Positions 8,073 through 18,056 are shown, counted from the stretch's first letter. The stretch is DNA of 64,000 nt from JAJYKC01 sp035545735 (GCA_035545735.1 DASZXS010000025.1:12709-76708); one strand, 5' to 3'. Numbers and translations: made by a program. The notes: generated by a model from the sequence alone, not told the origin.

Positions 8073-9922
8073 GCCTTTCGCGCCGCTCGAAGCTTTTCGG
8101 CCTTGAGAATCTTTCCACCCTCTTGAATTACGTACAGATGGTTTGCTTCCAGGTCTTTCAACCGGTCCACCTGCCCGCTCAGCCAGCGGATCTCCACCAG
8201 ATCCGCTTTCTCGGCTTCGTTCAACCCGAAATGCATGCGCATATCGTTTTGCGAAAAATAGCTGCCGCCGCTCCGCAATTCATCCACTTGCGACAGGGGC
8301 CTGACGGACTTCGGACCGGTGCGGGCGGAAACAATGACGCGGCTGCCAATCCCACTGCGATTGGACTTAACTCCCACCAGCTTGATCTTGATCCAGTTCC
8401 GTTTGAGGGTGGAATCGCAGCGCAGCAGTTGCGGAATGGCATTCACGCAGTTCACGGCAATGTCGATATCCCCGTCGTTGTCGTAATCGCCAAAAGCGCA
8501 GCCGCGCGCCGGCGCATTCTCCAGAATGCCCGGGCCTCCCTTTTCGGTGACCTCTTCAAACCGGCCGTTTTGCAGGTTGCGATAGAGATATTTATGCTCC
8601 GCGTATTTCAAGTCTGCATTCGAGCGGTCCACCTCGGGGTAGACGTGCCCATTCGACATCAGGATATCGAGCCATCCGTCGTTATCCATATCGAAAAAAC
8701 CGACGCCCCATCCGAGCAGCCGCGTGTTGACGCCAAGTCCGCTCGGATAGGTGCGGTCTTCAAAATTTGCGCCGCCGATGTTGGTGTACAGCGAGTCGGT
8801 GTCTCCGGCAAAATTCGTCTTCACCACGTCGAGATTCCCGTCGCGATTGTAATCGCCGATGGAGACGCCCATGCCGGCCTGCGGCTTCCCCTCCGGCGAT
8901 AAGGCCGCTCCGGATTCCACGGCGATGTCCTGGAACGTACCGTCCTTCTGGTTTTGATACAGGGTCGCCGTGCTGGAGTCGTTGGCGACATAGATGTCCG
9001 GCCAACCGTCGTTGTCCAGATCGGACGCGGCGACGCTGAGGCCGTATGTGCCTCCGGTTTTCCAGATCCCAGCCTTCTCGCTGACGTCGGAAAACGTTCC
9101 GTCCCCGTTGTTGTGATAGAGAAAATTCTTCGCGCCTTTTAAGCCTGGCGGACCACAGGCGACCAGTAGCCCTTTGTAGGTGCACGGTCCGGCCTCCGGC
9201 GGCGGCGCGGTCTTCAAATCGAAATCGACGTAGTTTGCGACAAACAGATCCAAATGCCCGTCGCGATCGTAATCGACAAACGTACAGCCGGTGTTCCAAT
9301 GCGTCTTCGGCCCGGGCTGAATCAGGCCCGCCTCTTTGGTGACATCGGTGAAAGTTCCGTCGCCGTTGTTACGATAGAGCGCGTTTTGACCATAGTAGGT
9401 GACAAACAGGTCCTCGCGGCCGTCGTTATTGTAATCGCCGACGCAGCAGGCCTGGCCCCAGCCGGTCCGGTGCTCGAGCCCCGAGCCGGCCGTTACGTCG
9501 GTAAACGTGCCATCCCGGTTGTTTTTGAAAAGGCGGCAATGCGGCTCTTTGCCGTGGGCAAACCCTTCCAGCCGCCAGCCATTCACCAGGAAAATATCCA
9601 GCCAGCCGTCGTCGTCGTAATCGTAGAACGCCAGGCCGCACCCGGTGGTTTCGAGAAGGTACTTGTTCTTCCCCTCCCCACCATAGATCGTCTTCACCGC
9701 CAGCCCCGCTTCCTTCACCACATCGACGAAGCGGACTCCCAGGGGCGTTCCTTCGATGGGGGACTTGGGTCCAGGCGGCGGAGCCTTGGGCTTCGCGTCG
9801 TAACTGCGTTCTATCGGACCCGCTAGTTTCTGCGGCGCCGCCAGAGCCAACAGTTCGGCCGCGGGTAAGACGAGAGACGTCCGGCTCAAAGAGCCGAGAA
9901 AGCGCCGGCGATTTATGTCCAT
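8069..9922 (-). CDS. FG-GAP/ASPIC-UnbV (CRTAC1-like) protein, Tat leader
   Basis: 617 residues. The N-terminus (MDINRRRFLGSLSRTSLVLP) is a twin-arginine leader. Seven FG-GAP-type calcium-binding repeats follow, of the form DYDDDGWLDIFLVN and DYNNDGREDLFVTYY, building a beta-propeller. The C-terminus is an ASPIC/UnbV domain (GSRVIVSAR, LRSGGSYFSQNDMRMHFGLN, EIRWLSGQVDRL). Such proteins are secreted and thought to bind partners or polysaccharide; no catalysis is known for this family. It lies 22 bases downstream of the pentaheme cytochrome gene. Closely resembles the protein at 38047-39702. Confidence 0.9.
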   Translation of the reverse strand: MDINRRRFLGSLSRTSLVLPAAELLALAAPQKLAGPIERSYDAKPKAPPPGPKSPIEGTPLGVRFVDVVKEAGLAVKTIYGGEGKNKYLLETTGCGLAFYDYDDDGWLDIFLVNGWRLEGFAHGKEPHCRLFKNNRDGTFTDVTAGSGLEHRTGWGQACCVGDYNNDGREDLFVTYYGQNALYRNNGDGTFTDVTKEAGLIQPGPKTHWNTGCTFVDYDRDGHLDLFVANYVDFDLKTAPPPEAGPCTYKGLLVACGPPGLKGAKNFLYHNNGDGTFSDVSEKAGIWKTGGTYGLSVAASDLDNDGWPDIYVANDSSTATLYQNQKDGTFQDIAVESGAALSPEGKPQAGMGVSIGDYNRDGNLDVVKTNFAGDTDSLYTNIGGANFEDRTYPSGLGVNTRLLGWGVGFFDMDNDGWLDILMSNGHVYPEVDRSNADLKYAEHKYLYRNLQNGRFEEVTEKGGPGILENAPARGCAFGDYDNDGDIDIAVNCVNAIPQLLRCDSTLKRNWIKIKLVGVKSNRSGIGSRVIVSARTGPKSVRPLSQVDELRSGGSYFSQNDMRMHFGLNEAEKADLVEIRWLSGQVDRLKDLEANHLYVIQEGGKILKAEKLRAARKA

Positions 9923-9944
9923 AATTTCACTCCCGGCCCGCTCC

Positions 9945-12167
9945 TCACCGCGATCCTTTCGCCGAGAGCGGCCGTGTAAGGCCGGTGTGCATGTGCCATG
10001 GTACGCTTTCCGTCGACAGCTCGGGATGCTGGCGTAAGTAATCCAATGAATACGTGGGGGCGCCAGGGTCCACTTTTCGGGTTTCGTACTCGGCCATCTG
10101 CCGGGCCGCCTCCTGCTTCATTCCGCTGCGCCGGTAGAGAATCGCGAGGTTGTAGTGCGCCGCCAAATCGTCCGGATCGATGGCTTGCAGAGCTTCGAAC
10201 TGCGCGCGCGCCTCGTCGTACCGGTGCTGCTGGTAGTAGGAAATCCCCAGCTCGCGCCGCGCGTCGCGCGATTCCGGGTACTGGCGCACCACCTCTTCGA
10301 AATCGGCAATCTCGGCGGCGGAGTGTCCCTCGCGGCGGTCCACCAATCCAAGATAATAAAGCGCGCGCGCATTCCCCGGCTTTAACGACAACGCTTTCAC
10401 CAGGCTGCCCCGCGCGAGGCTGTACTTCTCCCATTGAATGTTCGTCAGCGCGGCGTTGGTGTAGCCGTCCGCATAATCCGGCCGGAGTTTTTCCACGTGC
10501 GCGAAGGCCCCGGCCGCTTCGGCGTATTGGAGTTGATCCAGGAGCGCGATGCCGAAATTGTTCCAGCGCATCCAGTCCGGATTGTCCGCCGGGTCCGGCG
10601 TCCCGGCCGGATTCGCGCCCAGGTTCAACGTCCGGCTGCGCGAGGCGAGTTCCACGAGCGGGTAGAGGGGATGATCCGGCCCAAAAACGTTGTTGAGATA
10701 GCTCTGCCGCAGATGCCGGTAGTTCACCTTCGCAGTAATCGTCAGCGGCCCTTTGGCGCCCGGCGGAATCTTGAACTCATACCGCACCAGCGCCGACCGG
10801 CCCGCCTGAATCGTGTTGTCATACGCGACCGAATGAATGGTCCAGACCATGTGGTTGTCGACAAACGTCCCGTAGAGATTCACCGGCCGGTTTGTGAAAG
10901 TGTGCGCCCGTTCGTCGAGAGTTCCGTCCGGCTTCAGAAAACCGCTATGGTAGATTTCCTCTCCGCCGGCGTCCTTTACGATGAATTCCACCCACCCTTC
11001 ATAGAGGTCGCGGACTTCCGGAATCAAAGAATGACCGATCCCGCGGTTTTGAATCACCACCATCGTCTCCACGGTGTCGCCCGCGGCCAAGCGGAAAGGC
11101 GTGGTCCCGAGGGGCGCGAACAGCGCGTCACCGTGGTTCCGCACGATTCCGAAGAGATCCACATTCAGATAGCCGCCCGTCTGTAGAAACTCGGTGGTCT
11201 TTTGAAGCTGCTCGGTGAACCCATAGTAAAACGGAACGGCCGTATTGCCCGCTGCCCAGCGATGAGACGCCAGCGTGCCTTTCTTCGCGCCATAATCCCG
11301 CAGCACGGCCGGGGCTCGTTTCATATGGCATCCCTGGCAGGTCGTAAACTCGGCCGAATAGAAATTGAGCGGATTGCGCTTTGAAAATTTCGAATTCTGC
11401 CATTCGTCGTAGGTCGTGAAGGCCGGGACGAATTTGTAGTCGTTTAGCAGGTTCGGAAGGCTGGCCTTGTGGCAGGCGGCGCAAAATTCCGGTGTGCGGT
11501 AGAGGTCTTTCATCACCGCGCGCGAGTGCCGCTCGGGATGCTCCATGATCTGTTCGTAAGGCACTTCGCCAGGAATCCGGTTCCCCTTCTCGTCCACCAT
11601 CACCGATGGCACGTCCATCACGAAACTGCCGTTTCCTTCCGTCGAAGTTACGCTTCGAATCGAGTGGCAGGTAGCGCAAGTGAGACCGTCGGCATCGAAC
11701 GAGCGATCCACCCTGGAGTCCTGAGTCAGCGCTCCGCTCAAAACCGCGATGGGGTTGTGACAGCTATCACAATGGCGCGAATACTCGATCCCCTTCGTGC
11801 GCAGCAGGATATTCACGCTATTGCGATAGAACGGCGCCCGGAAAGAGTTGGAGTGAAGCGCCTGACGCCACTGTGCATAGGCTTCCTCATGGCAGTGCCC
11901 GCAATAGCCGGCATTGGGGAATGCGCCGGGCTGAATAAAGTCATCGCCAGCCACGGCCGGGTTGCCCGGCAGAAACGGGCGGCTCGCGCCAAAGCGGAAA
12001 TTGTACGTTTTGCGGATGCCTCCGGCGTATTGCTGGCGCGCGGATGGAAGATCGGAGTCCTGCGCCAGAGCCGGCAAAATGCAGACACACAGAGCGACCG
12101 CGCCGGCCCGCGGTAACGCGCGCCAAACCAATCGATGCATGCTCCCAGCGTAAAGCCGAGACGTCAA
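9945..12167 (-). CDS. Pentaheme cytochrome c with C-terminal TPR repeats
   Basis: 740 residues. After a signal peptide (ALCVCILPALAQ) come five CxxCH heme c sites: CGHCH (89-93), CDSCH (133-137), CATCH (164-168), CAACH (229-233) and CQGCH (277-281), arranged like a cytochrome c554-type domain. A beta-rich linker (about 330-520) is followed by TPR repeats (about 530-700; NALYYLG-like and AHYNLAILYRRSG). The heme part would carry electrons in the periplasm; the TPR part would dock partners, perhaps the co-transcribed FG-GAP protein. The TTG start at 12167 has AGAGG five bases upstream; an ATG at 12140 also keeps the signal peptide. Confidence 0.88.
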   Translation of the reverse strand: MTSRLYAGSMHRLVWRALPRAGAVALCVCILPALAQDSDLPSARQQYAGGIRKTYNFRFGASRPFLPGNPAVAGDDFIQPGAFPNAGYCGHCHEEAYAQWRQALHSNSFRAPFYRNSVNILLRTKGIEYSRHCDSCHNPIAVLSGALTQDSRVDRSFDADGLTCATCHSIRSVTSTEGNGSFVMDVPSVMVDEKGNRIPGEVPYEQIMEHPERHSRAVMKDLYRTPEFCAACHKASLPNLLNDYKFVPAFTTYDEWQNSKFSKRNPLNFYSAEFTTCQGCHMKRAPAVLRDYGAKKGTLASHRWAAGNTAVPFYYGFTEQLQKTTEFLQTGGYLNVDLFGIVRNHGDALFAPLGTTPFRLAAGDTVETMVVIQNRGIGHSLIPEVRDLYEGWVEFIVKDAGGEEIYHSGFLKPDGTLDERAHTFTNRPVNLYGTFVDNHMVWTIHSVAYDNTIQAGRSALVRYEFKIPPGAKGPLTITAKVNYRHLRQSYLNNVFGPDHPLYPLVELASRSRTLNLGANPAGTPDPADNPDWMRWNNFGIALLDQLQYAEAAGAFAHVEKLRPDYADGYTNAALTNIQWEKYSLARGSLVKALSLKPGNARALYYLGLVDRREGHSAAEIADFEEVVRQYPESRDARRELGISYYQQHRYDEARAQFEALQAIDPDDLAAHYNLAILYRRSGMKQEAARQMAEYETRKVDPGAPTYSLDYLRQHPELSTESVPWHMHTGLTRPLSAKGSR

Positions 12168-12251
12168 CGGGACCTCTTGCCTTCTTTCCTAACATAATAT
12201 CCTCCGCGGCGCGCCGATGATGGCTAACCCGGTAAAATACCCTGAAGCCCT

Positions 12252-12704
12252 ATGCAGAGCAGACTGTTCGTGTGTATATTCGCCGCCACCGCTTTACTGG
12301 CGCAAGAGAAGAAATTTCCGCCGCTGAAGCGGCAGCCCAACGCGGCGGCCGTGGTGAAAGAACATCTCTCCGCCATCAATGCCTGCGACTGGAACCGGCT
12401 GATGGCTCAGTACCCCGCCGACGTCGAAATCTTCTATCCCGACGGTGTGCTCGCCAAAGGGCGCGCCGCCGTGGGCGATAAATTCGCGGAGGCGGTGAAG
12501 CCCTTCGCCCAGGGCGGCCTTTGCGGACTGCACTTCATCGCGGAACACACCCAGGTGGCGGGAAATACCCTGAACGTCCAGTGGCGTGCCGAGGCGCCCT
12601 TCCTGGCCGAGCCCTACCGCGGAGCCGACGCCTACGAAACCCGCAACGGTCTCATGCAGGCGCAAGTTACGACGTTTAAGAGCGCGGACATCAGGAAGAA
12701 GTAG
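12252..12704 (+). CDS. Secreted NTF2-like/SnoaL-like protein
   Basis: 150 residues. A signal peptide (LFVCIFAATALLAQ) precedes an NTF2-like cone fold typical of DUF4440/SnoaL proteins: VVKEHLSAINACDWNRLMAQ, then VEIFYPDGVLAKGRAAV. These domains bind small hydrophobic ligands or act as small hydrolases or isomerases; no definite catalytic residues can be named. Transcribed divergently from the pentaheme cytochrome operon, with an 84-base gap holding both promoters. Ends two bases before the convergent membrane protein gene. Confidence 0.7.
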   Translation: MQSRLFVCIFAATALLAQEKKFPPLKRQPNAAAVVKEHLSAINACDWNRLMAQYPADVEIFYPDGVLAKGRAAVGDKFAEAVKPFAQGGLCGLHFIAEHTQVAGNTLNVQWRAEAPFLAEPYRGADAYETRNGLMQAQVTTFKSADIRKK

Positions 12705-12705
12705 C

Positions 12706-14067
12706 TCACACCCCGCTCTCGCACAGAAACTCGGCTGTGGTGTAACTAACCGAGCAGCCATAGTGCGTGAGGTAGAGCCAGTCGAGCCGCAGGCCAGAAA
12801 GCGCGTGCAAAGCGAGCGCCAACCCGCATACCAGGGCGGCGGTTCGAGCCGATTTCCAGGAAGCCGCCGAGCCGATCTGACGAAGAACAAAAAATGCGCT
12901 CGCCGCGAAAAGAATAAACGCAGCGATGTAGCCGGACCAGACAAAGTTCCCGTTGGCCCAACCGATTTTTTCCACAAAGCCATACGTATAGAGCGCGCCC
13001 GCGGCAAAGCAAAGCCACGCTAACTGAAGCATCGGCTCGAAGATGGCTTTCCTTCCGTAGCAAAGAATCGTAACAATGGGGAAGGCGATGCTTAGTAAAA
13101 ACTTGGCGGACAGGCCGGTAGCCCACGCGTGCAGGAATTTCAGAGGCGCCCAAATAATCGTGTCGTGATATCCGGCGGAAGACGCGGCGCCGGAGTATGT
13201 GCTATAAAATTGCCACGCAAGCACCAGGCAGGCAGGTAAATAGAGCCCCCACAACAAATCCGGTAAGGTAGCCGGCAGCCGGCGAACAAGCCGGAATATC
13301 AGCAACAGGAAGGATGCCGGAAGCAAGCAGATAATGAAGCTCGGTTTACTGAGCGTCCCCGCCAATGTAGCCAGGGTAAACAGGCTCACCAGCACGGCCG
13401 ACATTCTGGATCCCTGGGACAGGCACCACACGGTGAAAGCGAAAGAGGCGATGGCAAAAGGCTTCAGTAAAATGGACGTCGGGATTTGATAAGGCTCGGG
13501 CCAAAGAAAGCCAAGCTTGTAGGTGTGAGCGAGCGTGAGCGGCTCGGCTACCAGTATTGCCAAGCCAGCCAGAAAAAGGAAAAAGGGATGGCCGGTTCTG
13601 GCGTTTCTGTAGCAGAACCAGAGCAGACCGTATATCAAAACGGCCGTCAGCCCATAACTGGCGACAATTACGATGCGGCCTCCAAACGTCGCTGTTGGGG
13701 CGACCCCGATGGCCATTAAACCCGCGACCAAGGCATGAAACAGAAAGTGAGGCACCGGAATGACGCCCGTGTCGTAGAGCTCTTGGGCGATCTTAATATG
13801 CCCCCGAAAATCGCCACTGCCGGCAAACATTCCCCAGGAAATCAACCCATAAACACTAACAATTATGTGAACGAGAAGGAGACCCGCGAAAAGATGCCGG
13901 AAGCCGTCCCTTGCGGGTTCCGGCGCCGGTGAGGCCGCCGCGCTTACCTTACCGGCGTCACCGGTTTGAGATAGGGATTTTGAGGACTTGAAAGAAGTTT
14001 TATTTTTCAGGCCCACATATCTTGAGACATTTCTCCGCATTAGACGTTGACGCAGAAAGTCTAACAT
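12706..14067 (-). CDS. Polytopic membrane protein (GT-C-like), unknown substrate
   Basis: 453 residues with about ten predicted transmembrane segments, starting with HLFAGLLLVHIIVSVYGLI after a soluble, Lys/Ser-rich N-terminus of some 55 residues. The acidic motif GDFRGHIKIAQELYDTG in the first external loop is in the place where GT-C glycosyltransferases hold their catalytic Asp, so a lipid-linked sugar transferase is possible but not shown. A parallel is the membrane protein at 53640. Base composition in the 5' part (about 13700-14050) is visibly less GC-rich than the neighbours, which could indicate acquisition. Function not assigned. Confidence 0.65.
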   Translation of the reverse strand: MLDFLRQRLMRRNVSRYVGLKNKTSFKSSKSLSQTGDAGKVSAAASPAPEPARDGFRHLFAGLLLVHIIVSVYGLISWGMFAGSGDFRGHIKIAQELYDTGVIPVPHFLFHALVAGLMAIGVAPTATFGGRIVIVASYGLTAVLIYGLLWFCYRNARTGHPFFLFLAGLAILVAEPLTLAHTYKLGFLWPEPYQIPTSILLKPFAIASFAFTVWCLSQGSRMSAVLVSLFTLATLAGTLSKPSFIICLLPASFLLLIFRLVRRLPATLPDLLWGLYLPACLVLAWQFYSTYSGAASSAGYHDTIIWAPLKFLHAWATGLSAKFLLSIAFPIVTILCYGRKAIFEPMLQLAWLCFAAGALYTYGFVEKIGWANGNFVWSGYIAAFILFAASAFFVLRQIGSAASWKSARTAALVCGLALALHALSGLRLDWLYLTHYGCSVSYTTAEFLCESGV

Positions 14068-14164
14068 AGCCCTCCGCCGGAACCAGCGGCATTTTCACTC
14101 GCCGCCTCCCGCCCGCGCCCGGTGCGCTTGGGGGATCGCGAACGGCCGTGACACAATTGACTCC

Positions 14165-16435
14165 ATGGTCATACGCAAGGAAGAGGCCCTGGAATATCAT
14201 TCCGCGGCGCCGGCGGGCAAGATTTCCATCACCCCCACCAAGCCCTTCCGCACGCAGCGCGACCTGAGCCTCGCTTATACCCCGGGCGTGGCCATACCGT
14301 GCCTGGAAATTGAGCGCGATCCCGGCCTCGCCTACCGGTATACGGGGAAAGGCAACCTGGTCGCGGTCGTCACCAACGGAACGTCAGTGCTTGGGCTCGG
14401 AGCGATCGGAGCGGCGGCGGGCAAACCGGTCATGGAGGGGAAGGCGGTCCTCTTCAAACGCTTCGCCGACATCGATGTTTTCGACCTTGAGATTGAGACG
14501 CGCGACCCCCAGGAAATTATTCGTTTTTGCCAGTTGATCGAACCGACATTCGGTGGAATTAATCTCGAAGACATCAAAGCCCCCGATTGCTTCCTCGTCG
14601 AGGAAGAACTTCGCCGCACCATGAAAATCCCGGTCTTTCACGACGACCAGCATGGAACGGCCATCATCACCGGAGCGGCCCTGATCAACGCCCTGCTTCT
14701 CGCCGCCAAGCGCATCGAAGACGTGAAGATCGTCTTCAACGGGGCGGGTGCGGCGGCGCTCTCCTGTGTCCGGCACTTCATCAGTCTAGGAGCGCGGCGT
14801 GAAAACATAACTCTTTGCGACCTCTTCGGCGTCGTCTACGAAGGGCGCGTGAAGGAGATGGATCCTTACAAGGCGCGGTTCGCCGTCCCAACGGAAGCCC
14901 GCACCCTTGCCGAAGTCCTGCCGGGCGCCGACGTCTTCGTCGGGCTTTCCGCCGGCAATACGGTAACGGCCGAAATGGTCAAACAGATGGCCGAAAAGCC
15001 GGTCATTTTTGCCCTCGCCAATCCAGACCCGGAAATTCCTTATGACGTCGCAAAGGCCGCCCGCCCGGACGCCATTATTGCCACCGGGCGATCGGATTTT
15101 CCGAACCAGGTGAACAACGTGCTGGGGTTTCCCTTCATTTTCCGCGGCGCGCTCGACATCCGCGCCACGGCCATCAACGAGGAGATGAAGCTCGCGGCGA
15201 CGCATGCCCTCGCCGGTCTCGCCAGGGAGGATGTCCCCGATTCCGTAATGCGCACTTACGGCGTGGAGCGCATCGAATTCGGCCCCGAATACATTATTCC
15301 CAAGCCGTTCGACCCCCGCGTGCTGCTGCGCGAAGCCTGGGCGGTCGCGAAGGCCGGAATCGAAAGCGGCGTAGCGCGCGAAGCCATCGACCTGGCCGAG
15401 TACCGGGAGCAGCTCGAGCGCCGTCTCGGCCGCGCGCATATCGTGATGCGCCTGATGATCCTCAAAGCGCAGCGGAAGCCGAAACGGGTGGTGTTCCCCG
15501 AAGGCGACGAGCCGAAGATCCTACGCGCCTCCCAAATCCTGATCGACGAGAAGATCGCCACGCCCATCCTGCTGGGCCAGGAAAAACTAATTCGCGAACG
15601 CATCGCCGATTTGCACTTGAATCTCGATTCCGCGGTCATCGTGGATCCCGCCTGTTCGGAACACCGGCAGCCTTATACCGATGAACTCTACCGGATCCGC
15701 CAGCGCAAAGGCATAACGGCGACCGAAGCCGCGAAAATGGTCCTCCGCCGTAATTCCTTCGCGTCCATGATGGTGCGCGCAGGGCACGCCGACGCTCTGA
15801 TTGCCGGGCTCACCCGGCATTACCCCGACACCATCCGCCCCGCGCTGGAAGTGATTCCGCTGCGCGAAGGCTTCCGCAAAGTCTCGGGCGTCTACCTGCT
15901 GCTCACCACGCGCGGCGACCTCTACTTCCTTGCGGACACGACGGTGAATATTGAACCGTCCCCCGAGGATCTCGCCGAAATCGCGCTCTCCACGGCGGAC
16001 CTCGCGCGCCGCTTCAACGTGGAACCGCGCGTCGCGCTGCTTTCTTTCTCCAACTTCGGCAGCACGCGGCATCCCCTGGCCGACAAAGTGCGGCACGCGG
16101 TCGAAATTCTGCGGCAGCGCGCTCCCGATCTTCTGGTGGACGGCGAGATGCAAGCCGACACGGCGGTTACGCCGGACATCCTGGCCGGGACCTATCCGTT
16201 CAGCCCGCTCCAGGGCGGCGCGAACGTGTTGATTTTCCCGAATCTCGAATCCGGCAACATCGCCTACAAGCTGCTCTCCCGCCTCGGCGGCGCCGAAGCG
16301 ATTGGGCCGCTTCTCACCGGACTCTCCAAACCCGTGCATGTATTGCAACGCGGAGCGGAGGTGAATGATATCGTGAACCTTTCCGCCATCGCCGTGGTCG
16401 AGGCGCAGGAGGCGGAAAACTTTCCAGGAGTGTAA
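14165..16435 (+). CDS. maeB: NADP-type malic enzyme fused to phosphotransacetylase domain
   Basis: Converts malate to pyruvate and CO2 with reduction of NAD(P)+. At 756 residues it matches the long MaeB type. The N-terminal half has the malic enzyme core: SLAYTPGVAIPC, VVTNGTSVLGLG, DDQHGTAIITGAALINA and the dinucleotide motif IVFNGAGAAALSC. From about residue 430 the C-terminal half is a phosphotransacetylase-like domain (RVVFPEGDEPKILRAS; GEMQADTAV; FPNLESGNIAYKL), which in MaeB serves as a regulatory acetyl-CoA-sensing module rather than an active transferase. First gene of a four-gene overlapping operon; the stop overlaps the PfkB kinase start by one base (TAATG). Confidence 0.95.
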   Translation: MVIRKEEALEYHSAAPAGKISITPTKPFRTQRDLSLAYTPGVAIPCLEIERDPGLAYRYTGKGNLVAVVTNGTSVLGLGAIGAAAGKPVMEGKAVLFKRFADIDVFDLEIETRDPQEIIRFCQLIEPTFGGINLEDIKAPDCFLVEEELRRTMKIPVFHDDQHGTAIITGAALINALLLAAKRIEDVKIVFNGAGAAALSCVRHFISLGARRENITLCDLFGVVYEGRVKEMDPYKARFAVPTEARTLAEVLPGADVFVGLSAGNTVTAEMVKQMAEKPVIFALANPDPEIPYDVAKAARPDAIIATGRSDFPNQVNNVLGFPFIFRGALDIRATAINEEMKLAATHALAGLAREDVPDSVMRTYGVERIEFGPEYIIPKPFDPRVLLREAWAVAKAGIESGVAREAIDLAEYREQLERRLGRAHIVMRLMILKAQRKPKRVVFPEGDEPKILRASQILIDEKIATPILLGQEKLIRERIADLHLNLDSAVIVDPACSEHRQPYTDELYRIRQRKGITATEAAKMVLRRNSFASMMVRAGHADALIAGLTRHYPDTIRPALEVIPLREGFRKVSGVYLLLTTRGDLYFLADTTVNIEPSPEDLAEIALSTADLARRFNVEPRVALLSFSNFGSTRHPLADKVRHAVEILRQRAPDLLVDGEMQADTAVTPDILAGTYPFSPLQGGANVLIFPNLESGNIAYKLLSRLGGAEAIGPLLTGLSKPVHVLQRGAEVNDIVNLSAIAVVEAQEAENFPGV

Positions 16436-17400
16436 TGAGTAATTCCCTCTTTGACATCGTTGGCATCGGACTGAATGCCACCGACACTTTAATCCTCTTG
16501 CCGCACTTTCCCGCCTATGCCGGGAAGGCGCCTTTCGAATCGGAAATTCTCAGCCCCGGCGGCCAGGTGGCGAGCGCGATGGTCGCCTGCGCGACGCTCG
16601 GGTTGAAGGTGAAATACATCGGCACCGTGGGCGACGACGAGCGAGGACGTATCCAGATGGCCAGCCTTGAGAGTGCCGGCATCAACATCGACGACGTGCA
16701 AATTCGCCCCGGCTGTCCCAACCAGACCGCCTACATCCTGATCGACCAGGCGACCGGCGAACGCACCGTCCTCTGGCAGCGTAACGACTGCCTGCGCCTC
16801 GCGCCGGAGTCCATCCGCGAGGACCAGATCACCTCGGCCCGCCTGCTGCACATCGACGCTCACGACACTCCAGCGGTCGCGCGCGCCGCGCAGATCGCCC
16901 GCCGCCACGGCATCCCCGTGACGGTCGACGTCGACACCATTTATCACGGGTTCGATCGCGTTCTTCCGAATGTCGACTACCTCATCGCCAGCTCGGAATT
17001 TCCGACGCAGTGGACTAACGAGCGCGATCCGTTCAAGGCATTGGAAACGATCCAGGAAGAATATGGCATGCGCGTCGCCGGTATGACTCTGGGCGCTCAC
17101 GGCGCGCTGGTCCGAACGGAGGGCAAGTTCGTTTATTCCCCCGCGTTCGTGGTCGATTGCGTCGACACGACGGGCGCCGGCGACGTGTTTCACGGGGCGT
17201 TTTGTTATGCTGTTCTCGAGAAGATGCCGCTGCCGGAAGCGCTCGATTTTTCCAACGCCATGGCGGCGCTCAACTGCACGAAGTTGGGCGCGCGCGGCGG
17301 CATCGCGACCCTGGAAACCGCCCGTGAGCTGATGGGGCGCACCGGCCGCCGGTCGCACAAGGACTTTGCCGCGCGGCTGAAAATCCAGGCCGGCGCATGA
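16435..17400 (+). CDS. PfkB-family carbohydrate kinase
   Basis: 321-residue ribokinase-fold kinase. The N-terminal Gly-rich signature is LSPGGQVASAMVACATLG, and the C-terminal PfkB signature is DTTGAGDVFHGAFCYAVL, where the Asp of GAGD is the catalytic base. It phosphorylates a sugar or nucleoside-like hydroxyl; the precise substrate is not readable. The ATG overlaps the maeB stop by one base and its own stop overlaps the rhomboid start (ATGA), so expression is coupled to both. Confidence 0.9.
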   Translation: MSNSLFDIVGIGLNATDTLILLPHFPAYAGKAPFESEILSPGGQVASAMVACATLGLKVKYIGTVGDDERGRIQMASLESAGINIDDVQIRPGCPNQTAYILIDQATGERTVLWQRNDCLRLAPESIREDQITSARLLHIDAHDTPAVARAAQIARRHGIPVTVDVDTIYHGFDRVLPNVDYLIASSEFPTQWTNERDPFKALETIQEEYGMRVAGMTLGAHGALVRTEGKFVYSPAFVVDCVDTTGAGDVFHGAFCYAVLEKMPLPEALDFSNAMAALNCTKLGARGGIATLETARELMGRTGRRSHKDFAARLKIQAGA

Positions 17401-18056
17401 TCCCGCTCCGCTCCTCGGAGCGTACCTATACGCCCGCCACCGTCACCCTGATTCTCATTGCGCTCAACGTCGCGGTATTCTTTTTCGAGCTGAGCCTCGG
17501 ACCCTGGAATCGCAGCCGGTTTATCGCGCTCTACGGCCTGGTTCCGGCGCGCTTCCACCTCTCCACTCTGTTCACCTGCATGTTCCTGCACGGCGGCTGG
17601 CTGCACATCCTCGGCAACATGTGGTTCCTTTGGATCTTCGGCAAGGGAATTGAAGATCTGATCGGCCACGGCCGTTTTCTTTTCTTTTACCTCGCCTGCG
17701 GAGTTCTCGCCGGGCTGACCCACGTAGCGCTCAATATCGGTTCCGACGTGCCCACCATCGGCGCGAGCGGAGCGATCGCCGGAGTAATGGGCGCCTACCT
17801 GGTGAAATTTCCGCGCGCGCGCATTGTCACTCTCGTGCCTATCTTCATCTTTTTTACAACCCTCGAAATTCCAGCGGTATTTCTCCTGCTCTATTGGTTT
17901 GCGATTCAATTTTTCAGCGGCTACGGCTCCATCGCCGGTCATATTTATGGCGGCGACAACACCGCGTGGTTCGCCCACATCGGCGGCTTCGTAGCCGGAA
18001 TGCTGGTGATACTCATGATGCCCACCCAGCAACGCTGGCGCCGGTGGTACCAGTAA
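17397..18056 (+). CDS. Rhomboid-family intramembrane serine protease
   Basis: 219 residues with six transmembrane helices. The catalytic dyad is present: S124 in GASGAIAG and H194 in AHIGGF. The oxyanion-helping HGGWLHILGNMWF stretch (His70, Asn74) precedes it. Rhomboids cleave membrane-anchored proteins inside the bilayer. Between helices 4 and 5 a long loop (QFFSGYGSIAGHIYGGDN) is typical of the bacterial subfamily lacking an extra N-terminal domain. Overlaps both neighbours, in the maeB-pfkB-rhomboid-bshB1 operon; the functional link is not obvious. Confidence 0.92.
   Translation: MIPLRSSERTYTPATVTLILIALNVAVFFFELSLGPWNRSRFIALYGLVPARFHLSTLFTCMFLHGGWLHILGNMWFLWIFGKGIEDLIGHGRFLFFYLACGVLAGLTHVALNIGSDVPTIGASGAIAGVMGAYLVKFPRARIVTLVPIFIFFTTLEIPAVFLLLYWFAIQFFSGYGSIAGHIYGGDNTAWFAHIGGFVAGMLVILMMPTQQRWRRWYQ

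Noticed and set aside
9482..9900. Possible extra small genes between the FG-GAP gene and the cytochrome gene
   Set aside because: All are in-frame shadows of the FG-GAP gene; the gap is only 22 bases.
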